Positions 36,218 through 45,422 of a DNA stretch of 64,000 bases are shown piece after piece (within the stretch, counting starts at the first letter, position 1; every line of letters starts with the position of its first letter). The stretch is from assembly GCF_007859865.1 (NCBI RefSeq), contig NZ_SJPI01000002.1, forward strand, positions 1,722,725-1,786,724, written 5' to 3'. The stretch is from Rubripirellula amarantea. GTDB lineage: Bacteria > Planctomycetota > Planctomycetia > Pirellulales > Pirellulaceae. The position numbers and the translations under genes are program-made. The notes beneath the pieces are model-generated. The model did not search any database. It worked only from the letters and a program-made list of their open reading frames with translations, and was not told the origin of the DNA.

Positions 36218-39200
36218 ATGCCCGCAAGACACTACCAGGTCACGCTATTGGCCTGCTTATTGACGTGGTTTTTGCCGACCGAGATTTGTGTTGCACAAGG
36301 CGACTACAGCGATTTTATCACCAGTCGTGAAAAGATCGGCGACGACACGCCCAGCAAACCCACGCTGAAATATCGGAAGCAATGGGCACTGATCGTCGGG
36401 ATCGACTACGCCGAGGGAGATGCGTATAGCAATCCCAAACGACGTGAAATTCCGAAGCTTGCCAATGCCCGCCGTGATGCTGCGGCTTTGAAAGAAAAGC
36501 TGATCAATAAGTATGGATACAATCATGAGGATGTTGTGTTGCTGCTCGAAGGCGAAGCAACGGGGGAAAGGATCAATCGAGAATTGCAAAAGCTGCATGG
36601 CAACCAAGTCGGCGACCAGGACAGTGTGCTGGTGTTCTTCGCCGGTCACGGAGCCAAGCAAACCAATGTCGATGGCAATGTTGTTGTCTACCCCCACGAC
36701 GTTGAACTCGCCGATGGACGGACAACGTCGGGGATGCTCTACGTTCGTGATGATTTGATTACGAAAATCAATAAATCAAAAGCCTTACACAAGCTGTTGA
36801 TTCTGGACAGTTGCTATTCAGGTGAAATCTTTAGTCAGAAGCTCGAATTGGCTGCACCGTCATCCACCGACGACGGCAAAGATAAGTCGCTGTTTTCACA
36901 ACCTGGTTTTCAAGTCATTGCATCTTGTCGCGGTTACCAGGAAGCATCCGATGGCTCGGGTGTGAACTCGCCTTTCGCACTGGCGCTGCTGCGAGGGTTG
37001 GAAGAGATTCCGTCCAACGCAAAACAGCCGCCACGCATTTGGACGGGGCGGCTCATGAAAACGCTTGACGAAGAGTTCCGAGCATTGGACAGCAGCCAAC
37101 GCCCCTCGTACCGAAGCCTCGCGGGTGGACAAGGTGAGTTCACATTCTTTCCCGATTTCGACAATGCAAAGTTTGGCGATCAGTCGCATGGACAGTTGCT
37201 GTCCGTAGCGATGTTGCGGGCTACGTCACCGGGCGTGAAAGGGAACTGGTGGTTTGATGAAATGCCCTGGTTCATGCCCAGCATTCGTGGACGCATCTTG
37301 ATGGAAAACCAGGCCCAATCACGCTCCAGTGATCTGTTGGCCAGCATCCGTCCATCGAGCCTGCGGCGTATCGCAGGAAAAGTTCGGGATCGAATGCGCG
37401 GGGATGTCGAGCGACTTCAAAAACGTGCATTGGAAGTTGCTGATCCGAAGGCAGAAACGGAATCGCCAGCAGTCCGGTTGCTCAAGTTGCGATCCGACCA
37501 TCTTACCCGGCTCCTAAAAGAAACCGATCCGGCGGCCCGCTTAAAGACGCTGGAGTCGATCGAGGCAGACTTGGTCGCACCAGAAAATCAAGACATTCTG
37601 GAAGCGACGGACTTGCATCTGCTCGCCGTTGTGCGGCATTCGACTGGTCGCACAGAAGCGTTCGATAGTTATGAAACGGCGATTAACCGGTATCAAGTTC
37701 CAACTCAGGGCGACAACACGAGTGGCAAGCTGAACAAAGCCCTCGAAGCACTTTGCCACGCAGACTTTGGTGATTGCTTGTCCGGGTTAGGTACGGAACC
37801 CAACGATACAATTGAACAATTCAAACTTGCGATTAGCACGCTCGACCAAACGCCACCCGATGCGTTCCATGTCTATTGTCTCTGTCGCCTGTCGTCGACA
37901 TATCTGCAAGACAACCGCTGGGAGGATGCTCGAAATCATCTTTCCACCGCCAAGGATGTCGTTACCGACTTCGATTCTGAAAGCTACCTCGCTGCCTTTG
38001 TTCATCGCAGTGATGCGTGGTCCAAGATGATTCAGTGGGAAATCCAGGAAGCAGAGAGTTCATTCCGTGAATCGAATGCAGTGTTGTTGCCGCTGATCGT
38101 GGAGAACGCTAGCCCGGAAGCTCGCAAGGCGGAGCAAGACGCGGGACTTGGTGAGCGTTCGATTGCGTTCCGCCAATCATCCGATCTAGGAGCCAAAGTA
38201 GCGTATTTCCACAACTTGCACGGACTTGCAATGGCCATTCGGTATCGCGGGAAACCTCAATTGGCCGCACAGCAGTACCGCCGCGTGATCGCAATGATCG
38301 AAGATGCTCTGTTTCAACTACGAAGCGTCACGGATGAGTCATCAACCAGAACTGAGATCGAACTAAGTTTGCTGGGACGCTTCATCAATTCACAGGAACG
38401 ACTTGGCGACTGCAACCTGCTTGGTGATCCCACAAGCCGCGATCTCGCGGAAGCCGCCGATGACTATCGACGAGCGATGAGCCGAGTCCATCGACTTCCA
38501 ACAACTCGCCGCACGAACTTGAAAGCTCAATTGTTCTACAAACAGGCTCTCGCGTTCGCGTTACCCTCACCGGTTCAGGACTGCGAGCTAGCGATGGAAA
38601 TGTGCCACCACGCCGATGAGATTCTCACTGCGGAAGACAAGACATCGACGGGGTTGCTACTCGCCTTGCGAACGCTGACAACTCCGATGGTTGAAATGCT
38701 TGCCCAGGCGACAGGCCAAACTCAAACATGGCAAACAATAACGAGTGAATTAGATAAAGCGAAGGCTGCTCAAAACGATAGCGCCTCCGAGAAGATGCGA
38801 TTAGCGATTCTCACGCTTCGCGACTTGGCAGGTCCTTCGGCACATCGCGACCAGCTTGAATTGATGATGTTCGCGGCTCGAAACCTAATTGAGTTTGGTG
38901 ATGAGACCAGCCGAATGCGGCAAAGCGAAGACGTCGAGCTTATGCTGAGCCTCAATCGGTTGGCCCTCAACCGCGGCAACGATAGCGATGAAGGTACGGT
39001 TCATCTCGGTTCACAGTCATTTCTTCGTCAATACTACGACATCGCGTTCGCGGCTTCGCTTGCAACAACTCCTAACGATGCAAAACGATTGCTGGAGATT
39101 CAGTATGAAGCCACGACTGGTAGTCGCTATGGCAAGGCAAATATCAGCATGGCAATGGACTCGGCACCCAAGAGCGTGCCGCAGCCGGTCTTGGCAATCT

Positions 39201-39625
39201 ATCGGATGGAGAATGCAGCCTATTTGGTTTGCGATTGTCCCAGGAGCAAAGGCTCCTGCATCGTTCTGGACGACATCTGCACGCCTGATGAACTCGTCGA
39301 TGCTTGTGGGCTTGATCCGGCCGTCACGATGCGTCTGCCATCGGAAGTGGCTAGAAAACTTGAGACGTACTTCGCAACCGTGCCGACTCGTTGTGGCATT
39401 TCACTTCACCACCGCGATCCCGTTTCAATGCTAGGTTATGACTACGTGACCGTCACCGAGACGTCCGCGAGTTTTGATAGCGACGGAAAACCTCGAAAAC
39501 CAAGTAGGCCAACCACCACCCAACTAAGGGCCATCGGCGAGTTCCCGTTTGTGATTCCCGCTCAATGGCGTGGCGATCAGACTGATATGGAGGAACGAGG
39601 CACCAGAGAACACCGGGACGATTGA
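36218..39625 (+). CDS. Large exported caspase-fold protein with helical repeat region
   Basis: A 1135-residue protein with a signal peptide (VTLLACLLTWFLPTEIC). The caspase-like domain spans about 50-320, with His144 in FFAGHGAKQ and Cys199 in LILDSCYSGEIF. The middle is long and helical, with tetratricopeptide-like stretches (DAFHVYCLCRLSSTYLQ, EDARNHLSTAKDVV), consistent with a protein-interaction scaffold. The C-terminal end (DYVTVTETSASFDSDG) has no recognised domain. It lies 60 nt after the first caspase-fold gene. Substrate and trigger are unknown; such caspase-TPR proteins are sometimes linked to stress or defence responses, but nothing here identifies a partner effector. Confidence 0.88.
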   Translation: MPARHYQVTLLACLLTWFLPTEICVAQGDYSDFITSREKIGDDTPSKPTLKYRKQWALIVGIDYAEGDAYSNPKRREIPKLANARRDAAALKEKLINKYGYNHEDVVLLLEGEATGERINRELQKLHGNQVGDQDSVLVFFAGHGAKQTNVDGNVVVYPHDVELADGRTTSGMLYVRDDLITKINKSKALHKLLILDSCYSGEIFSQKLELAAPSSTDDGKDKSLFSQPGFQVIASCRGYQEASDGSGVNSPFALALLRGLEEIPSNAKQPPRIWTGRLMKTLDEEFRALDSSQRPSYRSLAGGQGEFTFFPDFDNAKFGDQSHGQLLSVAMLRATSPGVKGNWWFDEMPWFMPSIRGRILMENQAQSRSSDLLASIRPSSLRRIAGKVRDRMRGDVERLQKRALEVADPKAETESPAVRLLKLRSDHLTRLLKETDPAARLKTLESIEADLVAPENQDILEATDLHLLAVVRHSTGRTEAFDSYETAINRYQVPTQGDNTSGKLNKALEALCHADFGDCLSGLGTEPNDTIEQFKLAISTLDQTPPDAFHVYCLCRLSSTYLQDNRWEDARNHLSTAKDVVTDFDSESYLAAFVHRSDAWSKMIQWEIQEAESSFRESNAVLLPLIVENASPEARKAEQDAGLGERSIAFRQSSDLGAKVAYFHNLHGLAMAIRYRGKPQLAAQQYRRVIAMIEDALFQLRSVTDESSTRTEIELSLLGRFINSQERLGDCNLLGDPTSRDLAEAADDYRRAMSRVHRLPTTRRTNLKAQLFYKQALAFALPSPVQDCELAMEMCHHADEILTAEDKTSTGLLLALRTLTTPMVEMLAQATGQTQTWQTITSELDKAKAAQNDSASEKMRLAILTLRDLAGPSAHRDQLELMMFAARNLIEFGDETSRMRQSEDVELMLSLNRLALNRGNDSDEGTVHLGSQSFLRQYYDIAFAASLATTPNDAKRLLEIQYEATTGSRYGKANISMAMDSAPKSVPQPVLAIYRMENAAYLVCDCPRSKGSCIVLDDICTPDELVDACGLDPAVTMRLPSEVARKLETYFATVPTRCGISLHHRDPVSMLGYDYVTVTETSASFDSDGKPRKPSRPTTTQLRAIGEFPFVIPAQWRGDQTDMEERGTREHRDD

Positions 39626-39659
39626 GTGAATGGTTTTCAGGTGATGTCAACCTTCTCGT

Positions 39660-39960
39660 TCACGCCCTTTTTGCCTCGCCAAGAATCGTCACGCCGCCCC
39701 TGAGGACAACTGCTGCGATGATGATGCCGATGACCAAGTCGGGCCCTGTGATCCCGTCCACAAGACGATCACTCGTGAGATGATGACACCGATGTTTGCG
39801 ATGACATCGTTCGCCGAAAAGATGTACGAGGCTCGAAAGTTGACGTTGCCCCCTTTGTGTTTGGAGATCATCTTCAAACAGATGGAATTCGCGACGAGTG
39901 CCAAGCACCATCAAGCAACGCACCAACGAACGATGGCCCCATCCGAATGGACGGACCACC
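39660..39960 (-). pseudogene. CDF (CzcD-like) metal transporter remnant, frameshifted
   Basis: Three minus-strand frames together give the C-terminal part of a cation diffusion facilitator. One frame has ALVANSICLKMISKHKGG and NVNFRASYIFSANDVIANIG; the next continues GPDLVIGIIIAAVVLRGG to the stop at 39660. Family members carry this text continuously, with the ND pair of the last metal-binding helices retained. A one-base change within GGATCACAGGGCCCGAC (about 39740-39756) breaks the frame, and the N-terminal two thirds are missing. It is next to RND unit 3 and probably was a metal exporter before loss. Confidence 0.8.
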
Positions 39961-40015
39961 ACCAAGCCTAATAACTCTCTTTAGTTCATCCGGTAAAGTT
40001 GGCTGACAATTTGGA

Positions 40016-40780
40016 CTACTGTTTCCGTTTGCTGTTTGACCGAAACGGCAATTGCAACATTCCTGGTAGGCGTTCGGTCTGGTGTTCGTCGCGAAGTTCC
40101 TTGACTCCAATCGACATGTGTTCGTGGCCCTCTTTAGGCTGCGCCACATAGGTCCGGAATAGATAGTCCCACCAGGGAAGATTGAAACCGAAGTTGCTGT
40201 TCGTTTCGCGTTGGATGATCGAATGATGCACGCGGTGCATGTCCGGTGTGACAACCAAGAAACGCAAAACACGATCGAGCCACAGCGGAATCGAGACATT
40301 GCTGTGATTGAACATCGACGTCGCATTGAGCATCACTTCAAAGGCAACGACCACGATGGCCGCTGGTCCGAGCACAATGACGACTCCCAACTTGATCAAG
40401 GTAGAAAGAAAAATCTCAAAGGTGTGAAACCGAAGTCCTGAGGTCACATCAAAATCCATGTCAGCATGATGGACCATGTGCAATCGCCAAAGCCACGGGA
40501 CCGCATGGAACAACACATGTTGCCCATAAATCGCGAGGTCGAAGACAAGAATACCGATCGCAACCTCAAGCCACATTGGCCAATCCACGATGTTCAACAA
40601 TCCCCAGCCCTGTGTCTGTGCATAAACTGCAGCACCAACGGCCGTCATCGGCACCAAGAGCCGAACCAGAAGTCCATTCAAGACGACCAGGCCGATGTTG
40701 CTACTCCACCGCCAAGGTCGTTTTAGTGACAGTTTGCGACGCGGCGCAAGCCACTCCCAAGCCGCCATCGTAAACAGCAC
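40016..40780 (-). CDS. Sterol desaturase / fatty-acid hydroxylase family protein
   Basis: Membrane di-iron oxygenase of about 254 residues. The histidine clusters are complete: HVLFH (88-92), HMVHH (101-105), a further His at HNS-type position 159 (MFNHSNVS) and HRVHH (182-186). The family acts on lipids such as sterols, fatty acids or carotenoids; the substrate here is unknown. I give the GTG start at 40780, but the open frame continues upstream to a CTG at 40828 (LKDQSEIFVRLTCFFL), which would restore a normal first TM helix, so the true start may be there. It is adjacent to the DUF3147-type gene and RND unit 3; a membrane-lipid role during metal stress is only a guess. Confidence 0.85.
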   Translation of the reverse strand: MLFTMAAWEWLAPRRKLSLKRPWRWSSNIGLVVLNGLLVRLLVPMTAVGAAVYAQTQGWGLLNIVDWPMWLEVAIGILVFDLAIYGQHVLFHAVPWLWRLHMVHHADMDFDVTSGLRFHTFEIFLSTLIKLGVVIVLGPAAIVVVAFEVMLNATSMFNHSNVSIPLWLDRVLRFLVVTPDMHRVHHSIIQRETNSNFGFNLPWWDYLFRTYVAQPKEGHEHMSIGVKELRDEHQTERLPGMLQLPFRSNSKRKQ

Positions 40781-40900
40781 AAGGAAAAAGCAGGTTAGGC
40801 GAACGAAAATTTCGGATTGATCTTTCAGACTTGAGACTCCCTAAAATATCTCGGATTCTTGGCACTGGTCCGCGTCATATGCGAATCCCAATGCCACTGA

Positions 40901-41227
40901 TTATGGGCCGAATCGGAACCAGGCCCCTATGGTTACCGACGCCAGTAGGACGCCGATTGCAAAGCTGGGCCAAAACGAAAGTCCTGTTTTTGCTGACAAG
41001 GCAAACGGAGCGAAGAACGGTAGACCGAGTGGAACAAGCACGAGCGTCGAGCGAGCCAGAGCCGCTATCGAGTTCATGTCGTGTTCCTTGTTCCACGTCA
41101 TAATGAACGCCAGCATGCTGATGATTGGTAGTGTCAACAGCAACGCGCCGACTCTCGGCATTCGTCCAGCGATCTCGGCGACCGCTACGATCACGGCTGC
41201 CGAGATCAACGCTTTGACAATTAGCAT
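40901..41227 (-). CDS. Small DUF3147-like integral membrane protein
   Basis: A 108-residue protein with four predicted TM helices. I use the ATG at 41227 (MLIVKALISAAVIVAVAE); the longer frame has a non-family leader. The text RVGALLLTLPIISMLAFI and the final helix (FAIGVLLASVTIGAW) fit the DUF3147 family, which often accompanies metal-resistance genes in my experience of such clusters, but has no known function. It lies about 100 nt after the PHxG lipoprotein gene of unit 3 on the same strand. Confidence 0.75.
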   Translation of the reverse strand: MLIVKALISAAVIVAVAEIAGRMPRVGALLLTLPIISMLAFIMTWNKEHDMNSIAALARSTLVLVPLGLPFFAPFALSAKTGLSFWPSFAIGVLLASVTIGAWFRFGP

Positions 41228-41326
41228 TGAAAACTTCCAACTGACAAATGAAAACGAATAACTTGCGAACCCGTTGACGTCACTACGAATGCCGTCAAAC
41301 AGTGGTCGTGAAGCATCGTGCGACAA

Positions 41327-41842
41327 TCACTCATGTCCGTGTGCTTCTTCTTGGAAGTCACCCGAGTAGGGAGTTCCGTCGATAACGCCCGAGATGGTAC
41401 CAGCGTATTCTTGGACGACTCCAAGCTTTTCGTGGTTGCCAATGAAGCGAGATGCCTTGCCAGCAGGATCATTTTCTTGGGGTGCCGCTTTGAGTGTAAC
41501 TTGCATCACCGGATCGGTGATGCTCATTTCAATTTCCGTTGCGTCAATTGGCGTCGGTGTCTTCTCATCCGCGCCGAAGATGTAAACCGTTCCCTCTTGC
41601 TTGTCGTGGTCTACAGTGAATTCGACGTGAAACTTGCCACCGCCCCAATCGGCGACGACACCGTCGTGAGGTCCGGCACCATGTCCATGGCCAGCAACGC
41701 CGTGGTCATCGTGTTCTTCGCCGTCGGCATGTTCGTGCCCATGGTCGTCCGTCGGGACTGTGGTCGAAGCAGCTTGCTGTTTGCAACCGACAAAGCTGAA
41801 GAGGCAAACCAGGAGGATACTGGTGATTGAAAGGAGTTTCAT
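41327..41842 (-). CDS. PHxG-motif periplasmic lipoprotein, RND-associated (unit 3)
   Basis: A 171-residue lipoprotein, started at the ATG at 41842 (MKLLSITSILLVCLF) with AAAGGAG upstream... the GGAG element appears as CTCC-like sequence on the plus strand. The lipobox is SFVGC. A His/Asp linker (DDHGHEHADGEEHDDHG) leads to GPHDGVVADWGGGKFHVEF, then the IDATEIEMSITD and DPAGKASRFIGNHE elements, and a HGHE tail. These match the lipoprotein at 17353-17883 in order and spacing, although overall identity is moderate. It starts 97 nt after RND pump 3. A periplasmic metal carrier working with the pump is inferred from position and ligands. Confidence 0.8.
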   Translation of the reverse strand: MKLLSITSILLVCLFSFVGCKQQAASTTVPTDDHGHEHADGEEHDDHGVAGHGHGAGPHDGVVADWGGGKFHVEFTVDHDKQEGTVYIFGADEKTPTPIDATEIEMSITDPVMQVTLKAAPQENDPAGKASRFIGNHEKLGVVQEYAGTISGVIDGTPYSGDFQEEAHGHE

Positions 41843-41939
41843 TTTGTAAACTTTCGTGAGAGTGGATTTGATGTTTAAGTAGTTAAGGGGTTCGGCGATG
41901 CGACTGCAAAATGACAATCGCATATCAATTGCGTTTAGT

Positions 41940-44900
41940 TCATATCAATTCGTCCTCCTCTGTTTCGAGCTTTGCAAGTCGAGCAGCGTCCTTGCCTGAA
42001 AACGTCCAGAAGAGCCCAGGGTGAATGAGGAATTCACAGAAGGTCGATGTCGTCAGTCCGCCGAGGATGACAGTGGCAACTGGATACAGAATTTCACGGC
42101 CCGGTTCTTGACCACCCAGCACGAGCGGTATCAGTCCGATGCCAGCGGTCAACGCCGTCATCAAAACCGGTGCGAGTCGCTCCAGACTGCCTCGCATCAC
42201 CATCTCCTGCGTAAACTCTTCGCCTTCCTCCTTCATTAGGTGGAAGTAGTGAGTGACCAACAAAATGCCATTGCGAACCGCGATGCCGCCAAGTGAGATG
42301 AAGCCGACGAGACTTGCAACGGTGAGACTTTGCTGCGTGATGACAAGTGCCATCACGCCACCGATGAACGCGGTTGGGAGCGCGTTCAGGATTTGCAGCA
42401 CGATCCGAATCGACGGAAACAGAACCAAGAGCACAATGAACATGCCGATCACCGAAACACCGGCGAGCACGATGATCAGTTGCGTCGCACGCTGTTGGCT
42501 CTCGAACTGCCCTCCATATTCGATGAAATAGCCGGCCGGCATTTCAACTTGGTTGCCAATACGGCTCTTGATCTCGTTCACCGCACCGGCCAAGTCGCGG
42601 CCTTCGGTATTGCAGCGAATGACAATCCGGCGGCGTGCGTTCTCGCGATTGATCGAGTTTGGACCGGTGCCGATGCCCACATCCGCGACCTCGCGCAGTT
42701 CGATCTGGCCCCGATCGGGTTGCCCCTCACGGTCAGGCAGGTCGATGCGTAGCCGATCCAGATTCGCGTAATCGGTGCGATACTCCTCCTCCAGTCGCAC
42801 CAGTAAATCGAATCGGCGCTGTCCTTCGAGGACTTGCGAGACGACTTCACCCTGCAACGCTGTTTGCAAAACGTCCGCGACGTATTCGCGAGTCAGTCCA
42901 TGCAACGCTAGGTCGTCGGCGCGAAGATCAATGTGCAGTTCGGCTGTCTCTTGAATCGGCTCAACGACCGGCGGCGTGATTCCTTCTACGTCTTGGATTG
43001 TTCCTTTGACCTGTTCGGCAACTCGCTGCAGAACATCCAAGTCGTCGCCGTGAATCTTGATCGCAATCTGAGCGTAAACGCCCGAGATCATATGACTAAT
43101 CAAGTGGGCCAGAGGCTGTTCGACCTCAATGTCCACTCCGGGTGCTTCGTCGCTGATTTTCTCCCGGAGTCTCGCGAGGATTTCTTCTCGCTCCGTCGGT
43201 GATTCGGGATTCATGCTGAGGATGTATTCGCCGAAGTTAACCGGCGACGCATGCTCGTCCATCTCCGCTCGACCGGTTCGGCGAACGAAGTGCAGAATCT
43301 CGCCATCCGGATTCTCCTCCGTCTTTTGCATCGACTGAAAGACGGAATCAATCGCCCCTGAAACTTTGTTGGAAGCATCCAGCGACGATCCGGGTGGCAA
43401 GGTCACGTTGACTTGAATGCTGCCTTCATCGAAGGGCGGCAAAAAGTTTCGACCCAGCATCGACATTTGCCATGCCGCTAAGGCAACGGCCAGCCAGGTC
43501 AAAATAAGCAGCGTTCGCGGCAACGCCATGCTGAGACGGATCAGATGAGTCATCATCGCTTTCAGTCCATGCAACAAGAACCCGTCGCCCTCGTGTTGGG
43601 TTGCACGCGAATTTGGCAGAAGATAGTAGGAAAGTACCGGTGTGACGGTCATCGACACGACGAAGGACGACAAGATGGACACGATGTAGGCGAAGCCCAG
43701 CGGCGTGAACAACCGACCTTCGACACCCGACAGTGCGAACAGCGGCATGAAGGAAAGAATCACGACTGCGGTTCCAAACACAATCGAGCTACGAATCTCT
43801 TTGCTCGCCTCGAAAGTAACAACGATTGACGACTTCTGTTCTTTGACCGGCAACAGATTGTTCAGCTTGAGTCGACGAAAGATGTTTTCGACATCAACGA
43901 TCGCGTCGTCGACGAGTTCGCCCATGGCAACGGCGATGCCACCGAGCGTCATGACGTTGATGGACAGCTCTGTTCCACTGATCCAACCCATCATGCGGAA
44001 TGTAAGCGTTGTCAGAACGAGCGAAAGCGGGATCGCGGTGAGCGTGATGAACGTCGTGCGAAAGTTCAGCAGGAACAGAAACAGCACGATGATGACGAGC
44101 ACCGCGCCGATGACGAGTGCCTCGGCAACATTGAAGATGCCTCGGTCGATAAAGTTTCTCAGCCGAAACAGTTCCGAGTTGACGATGATGTCCGCTGGCA
44201 ATGATGCCTCGACCTCGACAAATGCCTCTGCCACCGCATCACTCAGGTCGCGTGTATCAACGTGAGGTTGTTTGACGGTCGTGAACACGATTCCTGGGCG
44301 ACCGTCGACGCTTCCATCACCACGCTTGAATTGCGGCCCTTCGGTGACACGAGCGACTTGCCCCAACAAGACAGCTCGTTTGGGATGGTTTCCGACGGGG
44401 ACTTTCTTCAAGTCTTCGATCACGACCCGTGATTCTGGCCCCAAGCGACCAAGAATACGAATCGGTCGCTCGGTCTCGCCGGTGACAGCGAAGCCGCCGC
44501 TCGTGTTGATGTTGCTGGCTCGTAGCGCCTGTTCAACCTCTTGAACCGTGACGTCGTATTCGAGAAGAGCGGTCGGATCAATCAGGATTTGGTACTGCTT
44601 GCGATCTCCGCCGAGCATGAACACTTCCGCGACACCGGTGACTTTCAACAATCGTGGACGAATGATCCAGTCCGCGACAGTCCGCAGTTCAAGTTGTTGT
44701 TTGGCTTCGCTATAGAAATATGCGTCGTGTGACTTGCCATTGATTTTGATCTCGGCAGTTCCGACCGGGACTTGGGAAGTCTGCGGATCGGCATTGGGAT
44801 CATCATCCCACTTAATTGCCTGTGGCTGAACTTTCTTCCAAGTCGAAAAGTCATGCCGATCGACCGGCGTCCAAACAATGATCTGAAACTTTTCGTTTTC

Positions 44901-45410
44901 GCCAATGACCATTTCGGCCATCATGTCGATGTTGCCGAGCTGTGCGAGACGTCCGCCGCTGGGACCGTTTTGCCGGTAAATACCCGCGACAATGATCTGC
45001 CCCATGATCGAAGACGGCGGTGTCATTTGCGGGCGAATTCCATCCGGCAAGATTCCCTCCAACGTGGACAGTCTTTCTTGGACAGTTTGGCGAGCAGCGC
45101 GAATTTCGGTCGACCAATCGAACTCGATATAGATCACGTTCAAGCCCGCCGTCGATTGACTGCGAACCGCCTGGACGCCATTGGCACCCATCAGCGCAAT
45201 CTCGATCGGCTGCGTCACCAGCGTCTCGACTTCTTCGGTCGCGAGTCCGGGAGCTTCCGTAATGATGACGACGCGAGGGCGGTCGAGGTCGGGGAAGACG
45301 TCGATCGACATCTGAGTCGCCAAGTACGATCCGTAGACCAGCACAAACAGGCTGACGATGACGACCAGCATGCGGTAACGGAGCGAAAATTTGATGATTG
45401 CATCGAGCAT
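41940..45410 (-). CDS. Heavy-metal RND efflux pump (unit 3) with porter-domain insertion
   Basis: HME-RND pump of 1156 residues, same subgroup as pump 2: TM helix 4 reads AVAMGELVDDAIVDVEN. The N-terminus is standard (MSIDVFPDLDRP). Compared with pump 2, which runs SSIMGQI to LELRTLGDW with a short loop, this one carries an extra 80 or so residues (about 148-238, including IDMMAEMVIGENEKF and DAYFYSEAKQQ) in the periplasmic porter domain. The rest is intact (FLPPFDEGSIQVNV, LAHLISHMISGVYAQIAIKI). Its membrane-fusion gene, 12 nt upstream, has a nonsense codon, so the pump may lack a full-length partner. Substrate unknown. Confidence 0.92.
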   Translation of the reverse strand: MLDAIIKFSLRYRMLVVIVSLFVLVYGSYLATQMSIDVFPDLDRPRVVIITEAPGLATEEVETLVTQPIEIALMGANGVQAVRSQSTAGLNVIYIEFDWSTEIRAARQTVQERLSTLEGILPDGIRPQMTPPSSIMGQIIVAGIYRQNGPSGGRLAQLGNIDMMAEMVIGENEKFQIIVWTPVDRHDFSTWKKVQPQAIKWDDDPNADPQTSQVPVGTAEIKINGKSHDAYFYSEAKQQLELRTVADWIIRPRLLKVTGVAEVFMLGGDRKQYQILIDPTALLEYDVTVQEVEQALRASNINTSGGFAVTGETERPIRILGRLGPESRVVIEDLKKVPVGNHPKRAVLLGQVARVTEGPQFKRGDGSVDGRPGIVFTTVKQPHVDTRDLSDAVAEAFVEVEASLPADIIVNSELFRLRNFIDRGIFNVAEALVIGAVLVIIVLFLFLLNFRTTFITLTAIPLSLVLTTLTFRMMGWISGTELSINVMTLGGIAVAMGELVDDAIVDVENIFRRLKLNNLLPVKEQKSSIVVTFEASKEIRSSIVFGTAVVILSFMPLFALSGVEGRLFTPLGFAYIVSILSSFVVSMTVTPVLSYYLLPNSRATQHEGDGFLLHGLKAMMTHLIRLSMALPRTLLILTWLAVALAAWQMSMLGRNFLPPFDEGSIQVNVTLPPGSSLDASNKVSGAIDSVFQSMQKTEENPDGEILHFVRRTGRAEMDEHASPVNFGEYILSMNPESPTEREEILARLREKISDEAPGVDIEVEQPLAHLISHMISGVYAQIAIKIHGDDLDVLQRVAEQVKGTIQDVEGITPPVVEPIQETAELHIDLRADDLALHGLTREYVADVLQTALQGEVVSQVLEGQRRFDLLVRLEEEYRTDYANLDRLRIDLPDREGQPDRGQIELREVADVGIGTGPNSINRENARRRIVIRCNTEGRDLAGAVNEIKSRIGNQVEMPAGYFIEYGGQFESQQRATQLIIVLAGVSVIGMFIVLLVLFPSIRIVLQILNALPTAFIGGVMALVITQQSLTVASLVGFISLGGIAVRNGILLVTHYFHLMKEEGEEFTQEMVMRGSLERLAPVLMTALTAGIGLIPLVLGGQEPGREILYPVATVILGGLTTSTFCEFLIHPGLFWTFSGKDAARLAKLETEEDELI

Positions 45411-45422
45411 GAACGTGTTTCC

